A program made the translations under genes and the position numbers. From an uncultured Flavobacteriaceae bacterium (GTDB lineage: Bacteria > Bacteroidota > Bacteroidia > Flavobacteriales > Flavobacteriaceae), in NCBI GenBank assembly GCA_947500585.1, contig CANMSN010000004.1, forward strand, positions 178,653 to 242,652: a stretch of 64,000 bases of DNA, read 5' to 3'. Below are positions 44,818-53,457 of this stretch, in pieces (position 1 is the stretch's first letter; each line of letters begins with the position of its first letter). A model generated the notes under the pieces. The model was not told the DNA's origin, searched no databases, and saw only the letters and a list, made by a program, of their open reading frames with translations.

Positions 44818-45924
44818 TTAATCTATTATTACCTTTTTTGTTAATGATCCATCTAAAGTATTTATTTTCATAAAATAAACACCTTTTACTAAGTTAGAAA
44901 CATTTACACGATCTTCTGTTAATTCTGAAGATAATACTTTTGCTCCTAGAACATTATACATATCTACCGAAGATACTTTTACACTTTTTGATTCAATGTT
45001 TATGTAATCGCTAGCTGGATTTGGATAGATTTTAAAGTTTGTAGCAAAAACTTCATTAACAGACAACACAGCATTATTAGGTCCACCAAAAGTTGAATCA
45101 GGTAAAGAAGTGCTAGCCAAAGCATCAGGATGCACTCTTGGTAAATCACCTGTAAAAGTCCAATTTGGCCTGACTGAGGTAGAATTAGTTTGACCAGCCA
45201 TCCAGTCATTAATAGTATAACCAGTAGAGGAGTTTTGTCTAGCTATATAATAAATATTTGCTGTAGAACTACTACCATCATCAATACTTAACCAAGTGCT
45301 TGTACTAGGTCCATCAAACATACTAGGAGCTGCAGTGTAAGCAGTAGCAATATTTATTTGACCGTAGCCATATTCAGTACCTGGACCGTCATTATCTAAA
45401 GAACTTACCGAATCATATATGTTCCAAGTACTAATACCATCTAATTCACCATCTGGATCGCTATCAATTTTATCACCTTTACTAGGCGCAGCAGGAGCAC
45501 TAATTAACATATATGTTGCACTATAATCTAATAAATTACCATCGTATCCCGTAACTTGCACATCAGTATAATCACTAGAGGCTGCTGCTGCTAGTAAAGT
45601 CGTATATGAATTACCTGCACCAGAGTTGTCATAGGTAATGGTGAGATAACCATTCGACCCAAAACTTAAGCCACTTAAATCCAAAATTTCTTCAACTTCT
45701 CCAACGTCTCCATCTTCTCCGTCTCCTTCAACTGTAATAAAATAAGTCCCAGCTGGTAACACTCCACTGACAGGACCTCTTAGCTCAATATATTCATCAG
45801 GCTCGTCTGTCCCTGAAATACTGGCAATTAGTTCGTTTATGTAGTAACCTGATGAGTTATCAAAAGTCTGAGAATACCCAAAGGCAGATACACATAGCAA
45901 TAATAAAAGTAATTTTGTTTTCAT
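44818..45924 (-). CDS. T9SS-secreted protein with lamin-tail-like domain
   Basis: Protein of 368 residues with a signal peptide (LLLLCVSAFGYSQ). The N-terminal segment INELIASISGTDEPDEYIELRG resembles a lamin-tail domain, and the region to about 290 is Asp/Ser/Gly-rich. It ends in a T9SS type A sorting domain (NFKIYPNPASDYINIES to VYFMKIN...KKVIID). It has no recognised catalytic motif. Its promoter and triple-dyad operator are nearly copies of those of susC, so it belongs to the alginate regulon. It may bind or process alginate at the surface; that is unproven. Confidence 0.8.
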   Translation of the reverse strand: MKTKLLLLLLCVSAFGYSQTFDNSSGYYINELIASISGTDEPDEYIELRGPVSGVLPAGTYFITVEGDGEDGDVGEVEEILDLSGLSFGSNGYLTITYDNSGAGNSYTTLLAAAASSDYTDVQVTGYDGNLLDYSATYMLISAPAAPSKGDKIDSDPDGELDGISTWNIYDSVSSLDNDGPGTEYGYGQINIATAYTAAPSMFDGPSTSTWLSIDDGSSSTANIYYIARQNSSTGYTINDWMAGQTNSTSVRPNWTFTGDLPRVHPDALASTSLPDSTFGGPNNAVLSVNEVFATNFKIYPNPASDYINIESKSVKVSSVDMYNVLGAKVLSSELTEDRVNVSNLVKGVYFMKINTLDGSLTKKVIID

Positions 45925-45995
45925 AATAATAGTTTTAAAATTTAAATTAGTATAATTTTTATATCAAATTTTTAGTTAAGAATAAATGCTTATTT

Positions 45996-46033
45996 TTGGT
46001 TTTCCAAATTGGTTTACCAGATTGGTTTTCCAA
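45996..46033. promoter_or_regulatory. Triple-dyad operator 2 (divergent T9SS protein / RraA-like genes)
   Basis: Dyads TTGGTTTTCCAA, TTGGTTTACCAG and TTGGTTTTCCAA with centres 13 bp apart, as in operator 1. It lies 72 bp upstream of the minus-strand gene start and 53 bp upstream of the plus-strand ATG. A plus-strand -7-like TATTTTTG lies at 45991-45998 at its edge. Confidence 0.85.
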
Positions 46034-46061
46034 ATATATAATTATTTTAATAGTATCCAAA
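46031..46061 (-). promoter_or_regulatory. Promoter of the T9SS protein gene
   Basis: On the minus strand, TTTG (complement of 46058-46061), 19 bp, TATATTTG (complement of 46031-46038). The geometry relative to the third dyad is identical to the susC promoter. Confidence 0.75.
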
Positions 46062-46085
46062 TAATTTTAACAAAAAACATTGGTT

Positions 46086-46799
46086 ATGAATAAATTATCT
46101 AAAGACTTAAGAGAAAAACTAAAAAATATAAGCACCGCAACTATAGCTACTTGTTTATATAAGAGAGGATTAAGAAATCAGTTTATTCAAAACGTTTTTC
46201 CGCTTAGCCATAAAAAAGGAAATATGGTTGGTGAAGCTTTTACTTTAAGATATATTCCTGCTAGAGAAGATTTAAATACAGTAAGTGTATTTAAAAACCC
46301 TAAACATCCTCAACGTGTAGCTATTGAAACCTGTCCTGAGGGTTCAGTTTTGGTTATAGATAGCAGAAAAAATGCCAGAGCCGCATCTGCAGGGTCTATT
46401 TTAGTAACTCGATTAATGAAACGTGGAGCAGCTGGGATAGTAACCGATGGCGGTTTTAGAGATTCTGAAGAAATCGCAAATCTGGACTTTCCTTCTTACC
46501 ACCAAAAACCTTCAGCACCGACCAACCTGACGCTACATCAGGCTTTAGATATTAACGTTCCTATTGGATGTGGCGATGTGGCTGTATTTCCAGGTGACAT
46601 AATTGTTGGTGATAAAGATGGCGTTATGGTAATACCGTTTGAAATAATTGAAGACGTTGTTAATGAATGTGTAGAAATGACACTTTTTGAAGATTTTGTT
46701 TTAGAACAAGTAAATAAAGGAGAATCCATTGTTGGTTTGTATCCTCCAACAAATGAATTGACACTAGTAAACTATGAAAATTGGAAAAAGAAATTGTAG
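46086..46799 (+). CDS. RraA-family protein
   Basis: Protein of 237 residues of the RraA / 4-hydroxy-4-methyl-2-oxoglutarate aldolase family. It contains GSILVTRLMKRGAAGIVTDGGFRDS, the usual substrate and metal region with Arg-Asp, and VPIGCGDVAVFPGDIIVGDKDGV. The ATG at 46086 is preferred over a TTG six bases upstream. Members act as aldolases or decarboxylases on 2-oxo acids, or bind RNase E in some bacteria. It is divergent from the T9SS gene across the GntR-type operator, which suggests a role in uronate catabolism. The actual substrate is not known. Confidence 0.82.
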   Translation: MNKLSKDLREKLKNISTATIATCLYKRGLRNQFIQNVFPLSHKKGNMVGEAFTLRYIPAREDLNTVSVFKNPKHPQRVAIETCPEGSVLVIDSRKNARAASAGSILVTRLMKRGAAGIVTDGGFRDSEEIANLDFPSYHQKPSAPTNLTLHQALDINVPIGCGDVAVFPGDIIVGDKDGVMVIPFEIIEDVVNECVEMTLFEDFVLEQVNKGESIVGLYPPTNELTLVNYENWKKKL

Positions 46800-46818
46800 A
46801 ATACGCATTTAAATATAT

Positions 46819-46860
46819 AAATGAATAAAGGGAAGCAAAAACACTTCCCTTTATTCATTT
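46819..46860. terminator. Bidirectional terminator, convergent RraA-like and zinc-ribbon genes
   Basis: A 17 bp perfect stem: AAATGAATAAAGGGAAG (46819-46835) with CTTCCCTTTATTCATTT (46844-46860), loop of 8 nt. It starts 20 bp after the RraA-like stop and ends 4 bp before the end of the zinc-ribbon gene. Confidence 0.88.
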
Positions 46861-46863
46861 ATA

Positions 46864-47007
46864 TTAAGATTTTCCAAGAATTCTAAACATTCCTGTTCCA
46901 CAAGTTGGGCATTTACCTTTCATAGCTTTTCTACCATTTTTCATGGTTACTTCAGCACCATCTTTGATTTCTTTTTTGTCTTTACATTTTACACAATATC
47001 CTTCCAT
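46864..47007 (-). CDS. Zinc-ribbon miniprotein (DUF5679-like)
   Basis: Reading frame of 47 codons starting ATG at 47007. The product, beginning MEGYCVKCKDKKEIKDG, has two zinc-binding pairs, CVKC and CPTC, with a conserved middle MKNGRKAMKGKC and a C-terminal MFRILGKS. This is the pattern of DUF5679 proteins, which are small and widespread. A terminator follows directly. Function is unknown, and it may bind nucleic acid. Confidence 0.85.
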   Translation of the reverse strand: MEGYCVKCKDKKEIKDGAEVTMKNGRKAMKGKCPTCGTGMFRILGKS

Positions 47008-47124
47008 AATATTACAGCTTTTAGATTTAGTTAAATTTATCTTTTAAATATAAGCTATATTTTAAGTTGCCACAAATAAAAATTAATTTCTCTATTGTAA
47101 AACGAACTGTTTTACCTTTTAATT

Positions 47125-48060
47125 CTAAAAAGGTAAGTTACTTAAATCTACATTACCACCAGAAATAATAATTCCTATTTTTTTGTTTCGGAACGTATGT
47201 TTTTCTTTTAACAAAGCAGCTAAAGCAACTGCACAAGATGCTTCGCAAACTATTTTTAAGCGCTCCCAAATTAATCGCATAGCATCAATAATTTCTTGTT
47301 CTGTAACACGAATTATTTTTTCTACATATTGTTTAATAATAGGGAAATTTTTATCTCCCAATTGGGTTTTAAGTCCATCCGCAACAGTGTTTGTAGATGT
47401 GTTTGACTCAATGCGGCCACTTTGTAAAGATCTAAAAGCATCATCTACTTCAAATGGCTCACCTCCTATGACTTTACAATTTTTACCAAAATAATGAGCA
47501 ACCAATGCTGTCCCAGCGATTAAACCACCACCACCTACAGGTGTAAAAACATAATCTAAATCTGGTTGTTTTTCTAACAATTCTATGCACGCTGTACCTT
47601 GCCCTAAAATTACATTGATATCGTTTGATGGATGTAAAAAAGTAGCGCCTTCACTTTTTTGAATAGCCTTAGCTGCCTTTTCTCTAGCTAAAAGCGTAGG
47701 TTCACATTCAAAAATTAAACCTCCATAACCCTTAACAGCATCTTTTTTTACTTGTGGAGCATTTGATGGCATTACTATAAAAGCTTTAACACCTAAACTT
47801 TTAGCTGCAAGCGATAATGCTTGAGCAAAATTACCCGAAGAATGTGTTACAACACCTTTACTTCTTTGTGAATCTGATAATTGCATGATCGCATTGGTTG
47901 CTCCTCGCATTTTAAAGGCTCCCATTTTTTGAAAATTTTCACATTTAAAATAAAGTTTTGCTCCTGCTATTTCATCAATCAATTTAGATGTTAGTATGGG
48001 CGTATTATGAATATAAGGCTTAATCCTTTGATGTGTCTTTATAAGATCTTCTTTATTCAT
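47125..48060 (-). CDS. PLP-dependent threonine/hydroxyaspartate dehydratase or serine racemase-like
   Basis: Fold-type II PLP enzyme of 311 residues. The Schiff-base Lys50 is in QKMGAFKMRGA, HSSGNFAQA binds the substrate carboxylate, and VGGGGLIAG binds the cofactor phosphate. It lacks the regulatory domain of biosynthetic threonine deaminase. Its relatives include serine racemase and threo-3-hydroxyaspartate ammonia-lyase, which deaminate beta-hydroxy amino acids. It is 9 bp after the asparaginase-domain gene and third after a DASS transporter, so a catabolic role is likely. Exact substrate unknown. Confidence 0.85.
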   Translation of the reverse strand: MNKEDLIKTHQRIKPYIHNTPILTSKLIDEIAGAKLYFKCENFQKMGAFKMRGATNAIMQLSDSQRSKGVVTHSSGNFAQALSLAAKSLGVKAFIVMPSNAPQVKKDAVKGYGGLIFECEPTLLAREKAAKAIQKSEGATFLHPSNDINVILGQGTACIELLEKQPDLDYVFTPVGGGGLIAGTALVAHYFGKNCKVIGGEPFEVDDAFRSLQSGRIESNTSTNTVADGLKTQLGDKNFPIIKQYVEKIIRVTEQEIIDAMRLIWERLKIVCEASCAVALAALLKEKHTFRNKKIGIIISGGNVDLSNLPF

Positions 48061-48069
48061 ATCTTTTTC

Positions 48070-48555
48070 TTAGTAATATTTACCAGTTTTTAAATTTCTT
48101 TTCATTTCGGCATTTGGTTTTACAATGCCATGCATAGCAATAAAAACACCATCTTCTAATACATTAGCAGCCGCTATGGCGCAACCTAAATTGATTGGCG
48201 CTTCAGAATTACTAAATCTTTCTGGAAGCATAGAACCTGTTATAATAATGAGTTTATTTGCAATATGCTCTCTTAAAAAAGCTGCTGTTTCTAACATGGT
48301 ATCTGTTCCATGTGTGATGATGAATTTATTTTCTCTATGATTTTTTATTAAATCAGCTAAATTTAATCTATCATTTTCAGTAATTTCAAGGCTATCTTTT
48401 TGGCAAGACGTCACAATTTCATATTCAAACGAAGGGTTTAGTTTTTCTAGAATTCGAGAGGTTGCTGGTTCTCCAAATTCAAATGCCCACCCTTTTGTTG
48501 TTTGAGGATAATCTTTATCAATTGTGCCTCCAGTTTGAATGAATACTAATTTCAT
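48070..48555 (-). CDS. Stand-alone asparaginase N-terminal domain protein
   Basis: Protein of 161 residues equal to the N-terminal half of bacterial asparaginase. The catalytic Thr11 is in QTGGTIDKD and the second catalytic motif THGTDTM is near residue 80. The C-terminal domain (about 150 residues in full enzymes) is absent. The next gene starts 9 bp later, so no frameshifted remainder is present. Such single-domain forms occur in Bacteroidota, and activity as an amidohydrolase is plausible but unproven. It lies 50 bp after the DASS transporter gene. Confidence 0.8.
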   Translation of the reverse strand: MKLVFIQTGGTIDKDYPQTTKGWAFEFGEPATSRILEKLNPSFEYEIVTSCQKDSLEITENDRLNLADLIKNHRENKFIITHGTDTMLETAAFLREHIANKLIIITGSMLPERFSNSEAPINLGCAIAAANVLEDGVFIAMHGIVKPNAEMKRNLKTGKYY

Positions 48556-48605
48556 TTTAAATCATTATTACAACTAAATATACGAAATTGAATAGATTAA
48601 ATCTT

Positions 48606-50048
48606 TTAATTTAAATCCCATATTAGAGGAAGCATAAAATATACAAAAGCAGTTAATAAGACTATGGAAACAATATTCATCCAAATACCTTTTTTAACCA
48701 TGTCTTCTATCTTTAAATAGCCAGAACCAAATACAACAGCATTTGGAGGCGTTGCCACTGGGAGCATAAAAGCACATGACGCTGCTACTGTTGCACCTAT
48801 CATTAAGTAATAAGGATGCACTCCTAAAGTTGGCGCTAGTGAAATAAGAACAGGCAACAACATTGCTGTAGTAGCTATATTGGATGTGATTTCGGTTAAA
48901 AAATTTACGGTGGTGATTAAAATTAACAACAACACTATAAAAGGTACTGTTTCTAGTGCTATTAACTTGTTACCAATCCACAACGCTAATCCGCTTGATT
49001 CGAATCCGAGTGCTAAAGCCATACCTCCACCAAATAATAATACGATTCCCCATGGTAATTTAACAGCATCTTCCCAAGCTATTATTTTTTGTCCTTTTTG
49101 ACTTGTTGGAAGCAAAAACAACAAAATAGCAAAAAACATACTAATAATAGTATCATCAATAGCTGGAATAAATTTTTGAAGTAAAAAAGATCGTGTTATC
49201 CAAGCTAGTGCGGTACAAGAAAACACCGCTAAAACCACCTTCTCTTCAAATGATAATTTACCCAATGCCTTGAATTGTTTGTTTATTTCGCTTCGGCCAC
49301 CAGGAAATTCTTTTTGTTTGAATTTAAAAGCAAAAGTAGTTAGGTATTTCCAGCATAAAAAGAGTAAAATAATGGTGATAGGAAAACCAAAAATAAACCA
49401 TTGAGAAAATGTAATATCCTCACCAAAAGTTGTTTGAACAACTCCAGCTAAGACTAAGTTTGTAGGCGTACCAATTAAAGTTGCCATCCCACCAATAGAT
49501 GCACTGTATGCAATAGCTAGCATTAATGCTTTACCAAAAATTCTATTTTCGTCTTCTATGGTATTAGGATTGTCACGTAATTGACTAACAATAGCCATTC
49601 CCATGGGTAAAATCATTACAGTAGCAGCAGTATTTGAAATCCACATAGATAAAAATGCTGTAGCTATCATAAATCCGAGGATAATATTAATCACATTAGT
49701 TCCTGCAATTTTAATAATTGATAATGCTATTCTTTTATGTAAATTCCATTTTTCAATAGCTATAGCTAATATAAACCCGCCTATGTATAGGTATATGTAC
49801 TTGTGCCCATACGAAGCCGTTGTTGCACTTAAACTCAGCCCACCTGTTAAGGGAAAAAGAACAATTGGCAATAATGCGGTTACCGATATAGAAACAGCTT
49901 CAGTAATCCACCAAATGGCTACCCATGAAACCGAAGCTAAAACAGCATTTGCAGAATCGTTTAAACCTTCAGGATGAAAAAAGAGAAGAATATAAGTAAA
50001 AGAAAGTGGCCCTAAAATTAACCCTATCAGACGTTTTGAAATTACCAT
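48606..50048 (-). CDS. DASS (SLC13) family sodium/anion symporter
   Basis: Membrane protein of 480 residues with 11-12 helices. Family marks are AVSISVTALLPIVLFPLTG near residue 50, the SNTAATVMILPMG motif near 135, the second SNT-like EITSNIATTAMLLP near 390, and ATPPNAVVFGSGY near 440. These paired segments form the substrate and sodium sites in dicarboxylate and sulfate carriers. It heads a three-gene minus-strand operon with an asparaginase domain and a PLP dehydratase, so a C4-dicarboxylate or amino-acid-like anion may be the substrate. Confidence 0.88.
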   Translation of the reverse strand: MVISKRLIGLILGPLSFTYILLFFHPEGLNDSANAVLASVSWVAIWWITEAVSISVTALLPIVLFPLTGGLSLSATTASYGHKYIYLYIGGFILAIAIEKWNLHKRIALSIIKIAGTNVINIILGFMIATAFLSMWISNTAATVMILPMGMAIVSQLRDNPNTIEDENRIFGKALMLAIAYSASIGGMATLIGTPTNLVLAGVVQTTFGEDITFSQWFIFGFPITIILLFLCWKYLTTFAFKFKQKEFPGGRSEINKQFKALGKLSFEEKVVLAVFSCTALAWITRSFLLQKFIPAIDDTIISMFFAILLFLLPTSQKGQKIIAWEDAVKLPWGIVLLFGGGMALALGFESSGLALWIGNKLIALETVPFIVLLLILITTVNFLTEITSNIATTAMLLPVLISLAPTLGVHPYYLMIGATVAASCAFMLPVATPPNAVVFGSGYLKIEDMVKKGIWMNIVSIVLLTAFVYFMLPLIWDLN

Positions 50049-50585
50049 ACTTTTTTCTTAAGAAAATTTACAACTAACATATAAAACATGTCTTACTAAA
50101 ATTAATTTATATTTTAAATGTAACTAATTCAATCCATTTATAAATAAACTTAACCTTAGTATTTAACATCCTTTTAGTATCATCTTCTCTTTTATATATT
50201 TATTTTCAACAAACATTTTAATCTGGAAATTTCGTGTTTTTTTAGCTTGCGAATAAAATACTTAGATAAAAGCTTCTAGAATAGATTTTATTATTTGATT
50301 ATCAGTCAAATTACATTAAGTAATGTCAGCTGTTTTAAGAATACATGAAATTGTTCTGAAACAAAAATGGAGCTACCACATTTACTAAGATAAAAATTTT
50401 AAGACTGTTTAATTAAACAAATAATACAGCCTGTAGGTCCTAAAAAAAATTACAAACCATCAATAATATACATTTTTGTTTGTGAAAAGATACTATAAAC
50501 AGAAATCTTGAAGTGCAAGTATTAAAAAAAATACTTTTAAAAAGAGGTTTTAAAGTGTATAACTAACTTCGTAGAAATAGCAAAT
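50049..50585. other. Gene-free AT-rich stretch
   Basis: Stretch of 537 bp between the DASS gene start and the yaaA gene end. It must carry the promoter of the DASS operon. I see no tRNA, conserved RNA, or reading frame with coding character. Some short dyads such as ATTAAAAAAAATAC with surrounding A/T runs are present but not convincing. Confidence 0.5.
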
Positions 50586-51344
50586 TTATCGAATAAAAAT
50601 CAAATCGTTATCCTTAGACATGTCTTCGCTAAAACCATAACCACCGTAATTAAAGCCTTTTAAATCATCAACTGTTTTTGCATTAGTATCAACAACATAA
50701 CGCGCCATTAAACCACGAGCTTCTTTAGCGAAAAAAGAAATCATTTTATACTCTCCGTTTTTAAAATCTTTAAAATTTGCAGTTACAACTGGTACTTTTA
50801 AAGCTTTTGTGTCAATGGCTTTAAAATATTCATTACTTGCCAAGTTTAAAAACAACTCGCCATCTTCAAGCTCTTCGTTTAGTGCTTTAACAATGTCTTT
50901 TTTCCAGAATTCGTAAAGATTTTTTTTCGCACCCACTGGCAATTTTGTTCCCATTTCTAAACGATAGGGTTTTATTAAATCGGTTGGTTTTAAAACACCA
51001 TATAATCCTGAAAGTATGCGAACCGTATTTTGAAGCGTATCAATTTTATTCTCTGGAATGGTGTATGCATCTAATCCTCGGTATACATCACCATTAAAAG
51101 CATACACCGCAGGTCTTGCATTGTCTTTTGTAAAAGGTAATTCCCATGATTGGTTACGCTCATAATTTAATTGCCCCAAAGCATCAGAAATACTCATAAG
51201 TTTTGATAAACTTTTTGCTGATTTTTTCTTCAATAATTTATTTAAACGCTCTGATTGTTTTAAAAACTGAGGTTCTGTATATTGATTTATCGGTAATTCG
51301 GTTTCAAAATCCAAAGATTTTGCAGGAGATAATACTAATTTCAT
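50586..51344 (-). CDS. yaaA: Peroxide stress protein YaaA
   Basis: Protein of 252 residues of the YaaA/UPF0246 family. It begins MKLVLSPAKSLDFE and has family segments PAVYAFNGDVYRGLDAYT, ILSGLYGVLKPTDLI, YRLEMGTKL and the C-terminal GYGFSEDMS. In E. coli the protein limits free iron and DNA damage during peroxide stress, and it has a DNA-binding fold. It is a single gene with normal length. Confidence 0.93.
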   Translation of the reverse strand: MKLVLSPAKSLDFETELPINQYTEPQFLKQSERLNKLLKKKSAKSLSKLMSISDALGQLNYERNQSWELPFTKDNARPAVYAFNGDVYRGLDAYTIPENKIDTLQNTVRILSGLYGVLKPTDLIKPYRLEMGTKLPVGAKKNLYEFWKKDIVKALNEELEDGELFLNLASNEYFKAIDTKALKVPVVTANFKDFKNGEYKMISFFAKEARGLMARYVVDTNAKTVDDLKGFNYGGYGFSEDMSKDNDLIFIR

Positions 51345-51362
51345 AGAATAAACGCTTTTGTC

Positions 51363-51409
51363 ATTTCCGTGACCTGTGCTGAACTTGTTTTAGGTAGGAC
51401 GGAAATTTC
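51363..51409. repeat. Dispersed-type inverted repeat
   Basis: ATTTCCGT at the left and ACGGAAAT at the right end enclose GTGCTGAACTTGTTT. It resembles the larger element at 56195-56299 in its CATTnCCG ends and the inner ACTTGT. It lies just upstream of yaaA. Confidence 0.45.
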
Positions 51410-51624
51410 ATATTTCTTTTCATTCAAATTTACGATTACTAATTTACTTTATAAATTTAAGATTAGAATTATTTATAATAAGTCTATAAGCTGAATTGAT
51501 ACTACTACTTAATTATTAAAAAATTAGCAAGCAAATTTCCAAATATTTCTTAATCTTTTTTTAAGGTAAATTAAACCTTAAACCAATTTAAAAGTCTTAG
51601 TATTAACTACTAAATTACATAAAT

Positions 51625-53412
51625 ATGAAAACTAAAATAACCATTAGCGTTTTAAGTATCTTATTCATTATCTCAATAAATCATTTACAGTCGCAAACTA
51701 CCACTCAGTTCGGACCAGATGGTTTTGTGAAAATTGAAGAAGGCTCAGGTGGTTTTTTTGCCAACCTAGATTCAGGCGATAGATTTAGTCGAGATCATGA
51801 TGCCGTTGGAGATATTAATGGTGATGGCATAATTGATCTAGTTATTGGTGCTCGCTCCGATGATGACGGCGAAACAGACGCAGGTGCAGCATATATTGTA
51901 TTTATGAATAGCGATGGCACTGTTCAATCTAACCAAAAAATCTCAATGGTTGAAGGTGGGTTTACAGAAACCTTAAACCCAAATGACTTTTTCGGATATG
52001 GTGTTGCTGGTATAGGAGATTATAATAATGATAACATTCCAGATATAGCAGTTGCTTCAAGAAATGCAATTTATATTATTCATTTAAACAGCGATGGAAC
52101 TGTTAAAACTTATGTAAAAAATTCAAATATTACATCTCAAGGAATAACAGCTATTGGTGATTTGAACAACGACGGTAAAATTGATTTAGTTGCTTGTAAT
52201 TCGGCTTCAAATGACGGTGGAACAAATAGAGGTGCTATTCAAATATTATTTTTTGACAATACTTCCCATATAATAAATTCTAACACGGTTACAATTAGTT
52301 CAACACAAGGCGGTTTTGGTTCTGGTTTGGAAGATAACGATAGATTTGGAGGTAGAGAAGTTGCCATGCTAGGCGATATAGATAATGACGGTACAAAGGA
52401 AATAGCAGTCGGCGCATTTATGTCTGATAATGGTAGAGGAGCCGTTTGGATACTATCGCTTGACAATACAACATTTAATGTTGTTTCCAAACTTAAAATT
52501 ACAGAGGGTCTCAATGGGTTTGATGATATTTTAACTGATGGTGCAAATCCAAACGGAACATTTGGAGCTAGCTTTGGGCATGCTATGTGTGCCCCAGGAG
52601 ATTTAAATGGAGATGGTGTTCCAGATTTAATTACAGGAGCTAATCAGCAAAATGAAGGCTGGGGCTATATTCTGTATCTCAATAGTGATAAAACTGTAAA
52701 AACATACACAAGAATAAATAATACTAATGGTGGTTTTGGTCTAGTTTTAAATTCTGAAGAACGTTTTTCAAGATCTATATCATTTATTGGAGACCTTCGA
52801 GGTGATGGTACTATTGCCGTAAATTTTGGTGGTGGAGCTGGTGGCACTGGTACATTATACCTTTTATTTTTTAAACCTTGTGAATTTACAGAAGCATCTG
52901 GATTTAACCGCTGGAGAAATGGAAATATATTTTTCACTAACTGGGACCACCCTTCGCAGATGGTAATTGGAGATGCTTTAACATTTGAACAATGCACATT
53001 TAAAGCTTTTGAGACTGATGCTACTTATGTAACCTACAATTTTAATGATGGTAGATGTATTTGTATGGACGATACAGCAGATTTAGTTACCAGTACAGAA
53101 CTGAGTACTGCATTTACTAATGAATGCTATAGTGGTTTTCTGTTATCTAACCCCGAAGGAACAAATATACAATATCTTAACAGTGTTTACCCAAACCCTA
53201 CAACTTCAGAATTGATTCTAAAAACTAACAAATCATCTTTTTCAAAGCAAGACAAATTAGAATTATACTCAATAGCTGGCGAATTAATATACGCTTCTGA
53301 AATAAACATACAAAAAACTCGTATAGATTTATCATCTTACTCTAAAGGTGTTTACATTCTAGCTGTAAAGCATGATAATTTAATTTCTACCTTTAAAATT
53401 TTGAAAATCTAA
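51625..53412 (+). CDS. FG-GAP repeat protein with T9SS sorting domain
   Basis: Secreted protein of 595 residues. A signal peptide (to about residue 23) is followed by at least five FG-GAP/VCBS-like repeats with calcium loops, for example DINGDGIIDLVIGA, DYNNDNIPDIAVAS, DLNNDGKIDLVAC, DIDNDGTKEIAVGA and DLNGDGVPDLITGA. These build a beta-propeller. A cysteine-containing segment (FEQCTFKAFETD, CICMDD) comes next, and the end is a T9SS type A sorting domain (YPNPTTSELILKTN to VYILAVKHDN). It is a surface protein, perhaps in adhesion or ligand binding. No enzyme motif is seen. Confidence 0.88.
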   Translation: MKTKITISVLSILFIISINHLQSQTTTQFGPDGFVKIEEGSGGFFANLDSGDRFSRDHDAVGDINGDGIIDLVIGARSDDDGETDAGAAYIVFMNSDGTVQSNQKISMVEGGFTETLNPNDFFGYGVAGIGDYNNDNIPDIAVASRNAIYIIHLNSDGTVKTYVKNSNITSQGITAIGDLNNDGKIDLVACNSASNDGGTNRGAIQILFFDNTSHIINSNTVTISSTQGGFGSGLEDNDRFGGREVAMLGDIDNDGTKEIAVGAFMSDNGRGAVWILSLDNTTFNVVSKLKITEGLNGFDDILTDGANPNGTFGASFGHAMCAPGDLNGDGVPDLITGANQQNEGWGYILYLNSDKTVKTYTRINNTNGGFGLVLNSEERFSRSISFIGDLRGDGTIAVNFGGGAGGTGTLYLLFFKPCEFTEASGFNRWRNGNIFFTNWDHPSQMVIGDALTFEQCTFKAFETDATYVTYNFNDGRCICMDDTADLVTSTELSTAFTNECYSGFLLSNPEGTNIQYLNSVYPNPTTSELILKTNKSSFSKQDKLELYSIAGELIYASEINIQKTRIDLSSYSKGVYILAVKHDNLISTFKILKI

Positions 53413-53457
53413 TGGTAAATATTAATAAGTTTTTGAAGCAAATTTAGTGTTATGAAA

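Noticed and set aside
48070..48555. Asparaginase gene as a frameshifted pseudogene
   Set aside because: The next gene starts 9 bp after the stop, and no C-terminal asparaginase sequence follows in any frame.
50049..50585. RNA gene or small gene in the long gap before the DASS operon
   Set aside because: I found no cloverleaf, strong hairpin or coding-like frame.
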